A stretch of DNA of 5,402 bases, from assembly GCA_023392225.1 (NCBI GenBank), contig JAEVZM010000257.1, positions 1 through 5,402 of the forward strand, written 5' to 3'. The notes beneath the pieces were generated by a model, which was not told the origin of the DNA, ran no database searches, and saw nothing but the letters and a program-made list of their open reading frames with translations. Below, piece after piece: positions 5,076 through 5,402 of this stretch. The first letter of the stretch is position 1; each line of letters begins with the position of its first letter. The translations under genes and the position numbers were made by a program. The DNA is from Pseudomonadota bacterium. Lineage in GTDB: Bacteria; Pseudomonadota; Alphaproteobacteria; Rhizobiales; Kaistiaceae.

Positions 5076-5402
5076 CACGCCGCCTCCCGTGCCGCCTTGA
5101 CGAGAGCCAGCGCCGCCGCCGGGTCGAGCCGTCCGTCATAGAGGGCGCGGCCGGTGATCGCCCCGGCGAGGCGCCGGTAGCGCGGCGCGGTCAGCGTCTC
5201 GATGTCTTTGAGCCCGGCGAGGCCGCCCGAGGCGATCACCGGGATCGACACGGCCTCGGCGAGCCGGAGCGTCGCCTCGAAGTTGAGGCCGGTGAGAATA
5301 CCGTCGCGGTCGATGTCGGTGTAGATGATCGCCGCCACGCCGGCGTCCTCGAACTTCCGCGCGAGGTCGATGACGTCGAGGTCGGTCGCCTCCGCCCAGC
5401 CG
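5075..5402 (-). CDS. hisA: HisA, phosphoribosylformimino-AICAR-P isomerase (3' part only)
   Basis: The last 108 residues of HisA, continuing off the right edge; the first complete codon ends at 5401. HisA is a (beta/alpha)8-barrel enzyme that isomerises ProFAR to PRFAR, supplying the substrate of HisF. The visible part begins GWAEATDLDVIDLARKFEDA, then IIYTDIDRDGILTG (25-38 of the visible part), which carries the conserved TDI-RDG segment with a catalytic Asp, IPVIASGG (53-60), and GAITGRALYDGRLD (80-93), the second phosphate-binding loop. These match the C-terminal half-barrel of HisA with no gaps or damage. Its stop TGA (5077-5075) overlaps the hisF start, and the hisF ribosome binding site lies inside its final codons. 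Confidence 0.97.
   Translation of the reverse strand, partial: GWAEATDLDVIDLARKFEDAGVAAIIYTDIDRDGILTGLNFEATLRLAEAVSIPVIASGGLAGLKDIETLTAPRYRRLAGAITGRALYDGRLDPAAALALVKAAREAA
5083..5088 (-). promoter_or_regulatory. ribosome binding site deciding the hisF start
   Basis: GGGAGG on the minus strand lies inside the last codons of hisA. It is 7 bases from ATG (5075) and 4 from the adjacent GTG (5078), so it favours the ATG. Confidence 0.6.

Noticed and set aside
4260..5141. A 293-codon plus-strand open frame opposite hisF
   Set aside because: The composition is Asp/Gly/Ala/His-rich without recognisable structure, and hisF on the other strand is certain. It is a codon-bias shadow.

Overview
The window is very GC-rich (roughly two thirds G+C by eye, not counted), and every gene I can support lies on the minus strand. 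Reading in the direction of transcription (right to left) the order is hisA (3' part only), hisF, hisE, coaA, a polytopic membrane protein resembling GT-C glycosyltransferases, grpE, a small secreted His/Cys-containing protein, and a secreted DUF305 protein. The hisA-hisF-hisE-coaA order and the high GC point to an alphaproteobacterium. I do not name a genus.

Right part (about 2940-5402): end of a histidine biosynthesis operon. HisA and HisF catalyse the two central (beta/alpha)8-barrel steps, and HisE hydrolyses phosphoribosyl-ATP. The junctions are extremely tight: hisA/hisF and hisE/coaA share one base in a TGATG, and hisF/hisE overlap by 8 bases. This indicates translational coupling. CoaA (type I pantothenate kinase, first step of coenzyme A synthesis) is the last of the coupled genes. 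The membrane protein follows after a 69-base gap and is probably read from the same transcript, though its function is unrelated to histidine or CoA as far as can be seen.

Middle (1474-1610): the only intergenic gap over 100 bases. On the minus strand it carries a less GC-rich patch with a sequence resembling a sigma-32 (heat shock) promoter just ahead of grpE, which suggests a new transcription unit starts here. GrpE has no in-frame ATG near its N-terminus and appears to start at TTG.

Left part (1-876): 24 bases after grpE comes a 120-residue secreted protein with a histidine cluster and a CC pair, then a 127-residue exported DUF305 protein rich in His/Met. Together they look like a small periplasmic metal (possibly copper) handling pair placed behind a chaperone cofactor gene. 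The left edge holds a possible terminator for a converging plus-strand gene outside the window.

Most of this is ordinary housekeeping sequence. I see no mobile elements, CRISPR arrays, tRNA or rRNA genes. The least explained parts are the His/Cys protein plus DUF305 pair and the membrane protein.
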